Of a stretch of 64,000 bases of DNA, positions 58,444 through 64,000 are shown piece after piece; within the stretch, counting starts at the first letter, position 1, and each line of letters begins with the position of its first letter. Under the pieces are notes generated by a model. The model made no database searches. It was not told the origin of the DNA and was given only the letters and a program-made list of their open reading frames with translations. This stretch comes from Benincasa hispida (lineage: Eukaryota; Streptophyta; Magnoliopsida; Cucurbitales; Cucurbitaceae): NCBI RefSeq assembly GCF_009727055.1, contig NC_052352.1, forward strand, positions 19,451,911 through 19,515,910. The letters are read 5' to 3'. The position numbers and the translations under genes are program-made.

Positions 58444-58782
58444 TGTTGTGAATTTAAGCAACACACCTGGAACATGGATACCAAGAAAAGATAATATTAA
58501 AATCAATATAATATAATAAAATTAATAAATAGATATTTAAAATAAATAAAACATAAAATTAACAAAATATGAAATAAGAAATTTCTCCAAAATCTTCCAC
58601 TTTCTCCAACTTTCTTTTAGATTTCACCAATATATGTGTCTTACAATCTCCACCAAATGCCTCTATTTATAGGCAAAATGGCAAGTAGGAGATGGTTTAT
58701 TTAGACACTAAGAATGAGTATTTACAAGACACATGGCAACATAAATAGGGTGTAGAAGGAGTGACATTTGGCTTTTGACACA
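58444..58782 (-). mobile_element. copia-5 5' LTR (about 339 bp)
   Basis: Plus reading TGTTGTGAATTTAAGC ... TTTTGACACA. On the minus strand this gives TGTGTCAAAAGCC ... TTCACAACA followed by a TGTTATGAGCACGAACTC primer-like zone. A minus TATA (GCCTATAAATAGAGGC) lies near 58662-58675. The boundaries are approximate. Confidence 0.6.
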
Positions 58783-58806
58783 TTAAGCTTTGGAAAAATA
58801 TCAATT

Positions 58807-59099
58807 TGAGAGAATTATTTGTTATTTTCTTATTCATTCATCGAGAATCTTGGTCTCCTTAAATATAGAAATATCTAATTAGGGCTTACAATTTGGGAAT
58901 AAGAAAATCAGAGAATAATGTCTAACAATCTTGGGATAGATGGCACAATCATATACATTGATACAAAACTAAAAGAATCATAGTAGACATATTTCCTCCT
59001 TATCTTTCCACCCTGGTTTTTCTTCCTGACTTGGCATATTTTTTATGAGCTAGCAACTTCTGACTTTTTGACTAATCCTTGTTGGCAATCTCTCTAACA
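58807..59099 (-). mobile_element. Ale-like copia-6 3' LTR
   Basis: Minus strand: a TTTTAGAGGGGA polypurine tract, then TGTTAGAGAGATTGCC at 59099. The LTR end is likely ...ATAATTCTCTCA at 58807. It is the same PPT/LTR organisation as at 30595-30931 but a diverged sequence. The left boundary is inferred. Confidence 0.6.
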
Positions 59100-59508
59100 T
59101 CCCCTCTAAAACTCATGGAGGTATTAACAACACCGAGTTTGTCACAGAGCAAGAAATACTGTGAATGAATTAATGGTTTCTAAGATAGTCAGCTATCTAA
59201 TCTGAAGAGGGAACATACCAGACTTCGAGTTTACCATTAAGAACGTGACCACGAACAAAATGAACATAAAGTTCACTATGCTTTGTTCAAGCATGATACA
59301 TCGGATTGGAGGCAAGAGCGCCAACACTAATGTTGTCACACCACAGTATTGGTTTATAAGCTGGTTTTCTATGTAACTAAGTCAACAACTGTTGTAACCA
59401 AACAATTTCAACTGTTGTACTAGACTGGGCCACAGTTGTTTGTTTCTTTGATGACCAAGAGACAAGGTTGTTCCCTATAAACACACAGTAAGAAGCAATA
59501 GATTTCCT
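59100..59508 (-). pseudogene. Ale-like copia-6 RNase H
   Basis: Minus strand: YCVFIGNNLVSWSSKKQTTV, AQSSTTVE, WCDNISVGALASNPMYHA, LYVHFVRGHVLNGKLEVWYV, PSSD stop, IADYLRNH. It is homologous to the RNase H at 30932-31340. Stops and changes abolish function. It is interrupted at 59508 by the LTR of copia-3. Confidence 0.85.
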
Positions 59509-62500
59509 TGATGGGATTTGAATCCTGAGTGGAAGCATGTGAACGCCTTGCATCCCGCAAATCGATTTTTACATAAAAAAAATCAGTGTACCAAAACAGA
59601 ATATGTGTAGAATAAACATGTGAAATAACATACTTTAGAGAAAGGAAAGAACCACTCTCACCTTTGTAGATTCCCAAGCTACTAGAACGATCCTCTCGAT
59701 ATTCCAACAAATAACTCATCCAAAAATCATGAACACAAATATCTCCTCGAACATTCTTGAACACGACCACGAGAATAACCTTTTTATTCTCAAGGATTCC
59801 AATAGAATGATAGGTGGTATCCAACTATTAGAAGAGGGTGAGGAGGAAAAAACATTCGGGAGAGTAGAGAGGATTTCTTTTTGTGGCTTAGGGAAAAAAG
59901 TTGCACAATGAATGCTTTTCCCAAAAGGGACATAAGAAACACTTTATATAGGGAAGGGTCAACCCCTTTCTCCAAGTCTTTTTCCAATTTTCTTTTGTGC
60001 ACAATTAATTAAATAACACTTATTTAATTAGTTAGCACATAAATTAAATAACTATTTATACATTAAATCCAATTGAACGCATATATATTTAATTATCATA
60101 AACATCGTATGTCTATGTGGAACACCTCCCTACTTATTAATTAATATTTTGTAAATCTAATTCACTTGAATTAATTATTTGAATGTCATTCAAATGTTTC
60201 TTTCCAACTTAATTTGACTTATAGATCACATCCATAATCAATTACATATTAATCATATTAATATATAATTTCCTCAAATTCATTTGAACAATTCAAATCA
60301 TTCCTCTTTAATATTCTTTAGTGAGCTAACAAGGGGATCTGGTGGATCTATAGATTAGAAGATCCAACTATATGAGATTAATTAGCTAAACTCATTAACC
60401 AAGTTAATCAATATTTGTTAACTGTGGGTACACTCTACTAAATACCCACAACTACACTCTTCTCACTACAGATATATTTATGTATCCATGAATATATACC
60501 AATATTAGCAAGTTAGTCCTTCACAAGTGTTCGTAACTCCAACTAGGTCAAATTACTGTTTTACCCTTAGGTTATCTCTCACTTCTTAAGTACAGATGTT
60601 TCTCTAATGAACAACATGTTTATGGTCCAACCAATAAACAGATATCCCTCTAAAGTCCTAGAGACACCAGTTAAGGGAACACTCATCTACTTACCCTGAA
60701 GACAGGAAGGGTTGAATTCCATATTGTGTTATTATGTTCCCAGCTTTCCACTCGGTCTTGTCCCCAAAATGGTAGGCTTATTGAGTCGACGAACTAGCAA
60801 CTCTCACCTATACAAATTAAAGGACAATCCCTCGTGAGCAGAAGTTCATAATGTTGGGTTTTATGTCCTAAAACTCGTGGTTTGTAAACAATAAAACTTA
60901 TTCTGAAAATAAATCCAATATTACATGAGTATATGAATTGATTATTTCATTAAAGAAATAAATCCAATAAACTAAAAGATCCATGACTATTACATGAGTA
61001 CTTGAACTTTATATGGAGACATAAAAGTGGATCAGGTTCGAGTAAATAGTAAAAATGGTCTATAGTATATGAATAAGATTGGATGCCTTATTCTGGTAAC
61101 ATTATCGGATGCGGCCCACTCTATAGTTGTTACAATGAGTTGTAAAGTGCTACAGACGAAGTGATCCTAATTCATACATGTTATGACAAGAGGAGTAGGG
61201 GTGTCCTGTGTAATGGGTTTGTACAAGATCGGACCACGAAATAAGTCACTCTTACTTTATAACATTGTTTACTGTTTAAGACTGACTATTTCAACACGAT
61301 GACCTAGGTAACTTGACCTTAATTCTGAGCTAACTATGAACTCCTATTTATTCGGGATTATCCTTAGATTTGCATAGGTGAGGGTTGGCTCAATAGCGTC
61401 GACTCAATAAACCTCCATTTCAGAGGTAAGACCAGGTAGATAGCTGAGGACAAAGGGTGCAAGATGGAATTCACTCCTACCCGCTTTCAAGGATAATAGA
61501 GAGGTTGTTCCCTTAAAGGCTGACTCTGGGTCTTGAACAAGGAACCTCACCCTCTTATTGGCCTGAGAGGAACTCGGTTTGTTGATCAGATCACAAACCA
61601 ATTGTTCATTAGAGAATCAGTGGGACTTAGGGAACAAGAAGTAATCTCGGGGGTAAAACAACCATATGACCCAACCGTTATTACGAACAACTTGTGAAGG
61701 GTTAACTTAATAATGATGGTTATATCGAGTGGACATTATCTACAGTGAGGGGAGTGTAACTCTGGGCATTAGTAGAGTGACCAAATAGTTAATGAATGTG
61801 GGTTAATTTGGTATAAAGAATTTAGCCAATTAATTTCGGACCATTGGAGCCCATGATCTGTACGTCCACGAGGTCCCCCTACAAGCCTTAAAGTAACGTG
61901 AAAAGTTAATTTGAAATGTTCAAATTAGAATTAAGGGAATTAGTAATTATATGTGATATAATTACGCTTTAATTTTGGAATTAAACGAAATTGGAGAATT
62001 AATTAATATTTAAATATGATTTAAATATTACATTCATGAATAGGGATTCATAATGGTGGAATTAGTGTTAAATTAATTTAATATTTGATATTGAATTAAT
62101 TAGAATTAATTAAAATTTACAATTAATTATTTATTATTAATTTTATTAAAAAATTAATTTTGTAAAATTAATAAAGATTTCATTTTTGAAAAAAATGATT
62201 TTGGAAATCAATTTTGAAAATAAAAAAATTGAAAAGATGGAAAATGGAAAAAGTGGGATTTTTCCAATTTCCATTTCAAGTAGCTCACTCTCCACCATTT
62301 GCTTGAGTCAATCTTCCAAGCATGGGCTGCAATTCATGCAGCAAAGGACTTTGCATGATAGTCTTGCAATAAATGAAGAAGATTGGGCTAAGAATCGAGC
62401 ATCCATTTTGTTGATTTTTTGCTGAAAAACCTAAAGTTGAAGAAGGTCTTCTTCCATGGTGATGCAGTGACTTCTTCTCCAAATTTTATTTTTTTCAAGC

Positions 62501-63216
62501 TTATTTTGAGTCCCACAACTCAATCTAAGGCACCAAGAGAATAGTAAGGAAGGCCTTGAGGTGGTTCACAAGTTGATTTGAAGAAAATTTGCAGCTGAAA
62601 TTAAGATTCAAGTGGTTCTTCAAAGGTATGTCATGAAACCCTCTTATTAGTTTATGAACATGCTTAATTTAAAGCCAAAATTAATGAATTAGAATGCTTA
62701 TTGATCCGTTATTCTTCCACTGCACGTTCTCTGATTCTAACACATAATATACTCAGAATTAAGATTATGTTTCCTAGGTCATCCTAATGAAGTAGAAACC
62801 TGACTAGTCAACGGTGTTTCATCTAGTGGTTATTATTTCGTGGTCCGATCTTATGCAAACTCATTGCATAGGACACCCCCACTCACGTATCACCTACACG
62901 AATGCATTGGATAATACCGTTTGTACCAAATACAAAGTGGGTAATATTTATAGTGTTACCAGGATAAGGTACCCAGCCTTATTCCTATACTATATACCCT
63001 TTAGGTTGTATCTTGTACATTGATCCCTGTATGTCTCCACATACAGTTCAAGACTCATAAGGTGGCCGTGGATATTAGTATATTTGATTTAGGGTTATTA
63101 AGACAAAATAGAAAACAACACAATAACATATGTTGAATTAACATCTATATTCTTTATTGATGATGGTCAATTAATAACACTTACTATCTACAAGTTTTAG
63201 GGCATAAAACCCAACA
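59509..63216 (-). mobile_element. copia-3 3' LTR (family II), split by solo LTR G
   Basis: In plus reading it starts TGATGGGATTTGAATCC and ends GGCATAAAACCCAACA at 63216, with a purine tract on the minus strand (AAATGGGAGTTTG) just outside it. The halves 59509-60851 and 62748-63216 rejoin at the CATAA duplication of solo LTR G. A minus TATA (CTATATAAAGTG) lies near 59939-59950. Net length about 1.8 kb. It belongs to the RT/RNase H at 63217-64000. Confidence 0.8.
60852..62742 (+). mobile_element. Solo LTR 'G' (family II), 1,891 bp, TSD CATAA
   Basis: It starts TGTTGGGTTTTATGTCC and ends CTCTGATTCTAACA. Perfect duplications CATAA lie at 60847-60851 and 62743-62747. It sits in opposite orientation inside an LTR of the same family, so host and guest form an imperfect inverted repeat. 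Confidence 0.9.
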
Positions 63217-64000
63217 AACTCCCATTTGAAATAAACTCTAGTCAGTGGGTTGTACATGATATCAAAATCCAAATCCAAAAGGCATGATTATGATATATAA
63301 ATACAATAAACTAGGACATCCATATACTCATTACACATCTCTCACTTGCCCTAGATTATATAATGTACATGTCTCATAGACCTTGAACACTTGAGCCGAG
63401 AGAGCCTTTATAATTGGTAAATAATGTTGGTGCTCTGAGGCAATCTATATGATGATCACATCTCCTCGTTGCACAATCTTCCGTATTAGGTGATACTTCC
63501 TTTTAATATGCTTTTCTCGTTTATGACTACGAGGTTCTTTAGAGTTGGCTCATACCCCACTATCGCCACAGTATAAGGTGGTGGGCAAGTTCATATTTGG
63601 AACCACTTTCAATTCGTTTAAAATCTTCTTGAGTTAAACTCATTCCTTTGTTGCTTCACAAGTAGTTACATACTCAGCTTTCATAGTGGAATATGTAATG
63701 CATCCTTGCTTGATGCTACGCCTTACTACAATTCCCCCGTCCAAGTTAAACATTGATCCTGACATAGATTTCCTAAAATCCTTGTCAGTTTGGGAATCAG
63801 AATCGGTGTATCCTATTAGTAGAATCCTTGTCAGTTTGAAAATCTAAGTCAGTGTTAGTCATTCCTTAATGTCAGTAAGGTACCCTGCATCATTCCCAAT
63901 TAGTAGGATATTGCTCACATAAAGTACTAAGAAAGTTACTTTATCATTTATGATTTTCTTGTAAATACAATGTTCATCAACGTTTTGATCAAAACCAAAA
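63217..64000 (-). pseudogene. copia-3 RT end and RNase H, runs off the window
   Basis: Minus strand from the right edge: DEHCIYKKIINDKVTFLVLY, VSNILLIGNDAGYLTDIKE (the YVDD catalytic motif is changed to YVSN at 63909-63920), GYTDSDSQTDKDFRKSMSGS, GGIVVRRSIKQGC, STMKAEYVTTCEATKE, NMNLPTTLYCGDSGV and RSHKREKHIKRKYHLIRKIV, the RNase H order of a plant copia. Stops are present and the catalytic Asp pair is lost, so it is inactive. Its 3' LTR is at 59509-63216. Confidence 0.9.

Noticed and set aside
59420..59824. 134-codon minus ORF as a host gene
   Set aside because: Spans the junction between the copia-6 RNase H and the LTR of copia-3; only the RNase H part has recognisable motifs, in another frame.

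Overview
This window reads as nuclear DNA from a eudicot plant, in a repeat-dominated (probably pericentromeric) part of the genome. The reasons are very AT-rich non-coding DNA, TATAAATA promoters inside LTRs, many degraded Ty1/copia retrotransposons with plant-type CCHC, integrase, YVDD and RNase H motifs and initiator-tRNA-Met primer sites, a CACTA transposon with a 3-bp target duplication, a hAT-type MITE, and one intron-containing gene for a plastid-targeted protein. The gene and repeats remind me of Cucurbitaceae, but that is a guess. No tRNA, rRNA, CRISPR array or bacterial-style operon was found.

Layout. 1-1100: CTTCAGA-rich minisatellites and GGCCCA-rich LTR-like DNA. 1335-13245: a 5,955-bp segment present twice in direct tandem (1335-7289 and 7291-13245), the copies separated by one N. 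Each copy holds a minus-strand SIRE-like copia fragment (protease, gag, primer site, LTR), a 151-bp hAT MITE, and the first three exons of a plastid-targeted membrane/coiled-coil protein gene; the last exon is missing in both. 12868-16313: a complete non-autonomous CACTA element with an LTR remnant and a 21-22 bp phased GATC array. 16314-20514: a plus-strand copia pol remnant split by a solo LTR. 20515-23385: decayed DNA with a LINE RNase H fragment. 23386-43025: a Russian-doll stack of LTRs nested in each other and in a minus-strand Ale-like copia whose integrase, RT and RNase H pieces are spread over about 12 kb. 43026-54168: two related plus-strand copia elements in tandem (LTR, primer site, long leader, gag, CCHC, protease, integrase), the first carrying another solo LTR. 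54169-59508: a deleted LTR, then two further minus-strand copia remnants. 59509-64000: the 3' LTR (with a solo LTR nested inside), RNase H and RT of a minus-strand copia that runs off the window.

The clearest anomalies are technical. Three exact copies of a 38-bp inverted pair of 19-bp Tn5 mosaic ends (the Illumina Nextera mate-pair junction adapter) lie at 37311, 44967 and 52531, with a lone 19-bp mosaic end at 45250. Each sits at a local duplication or deletion, so these are assembly artefacts. The tandem duplication around the N should be suspected for the same reason. The most interesting biological signals are the helically phased GATC-palindrome array in the CACTA element, related CGATCG motifs in copia LTRs and leaders, the datable nest of solo LTRs with readable 5-bp target duplications, and the plastid protein gene. 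I found no convincing new multi-gene system.
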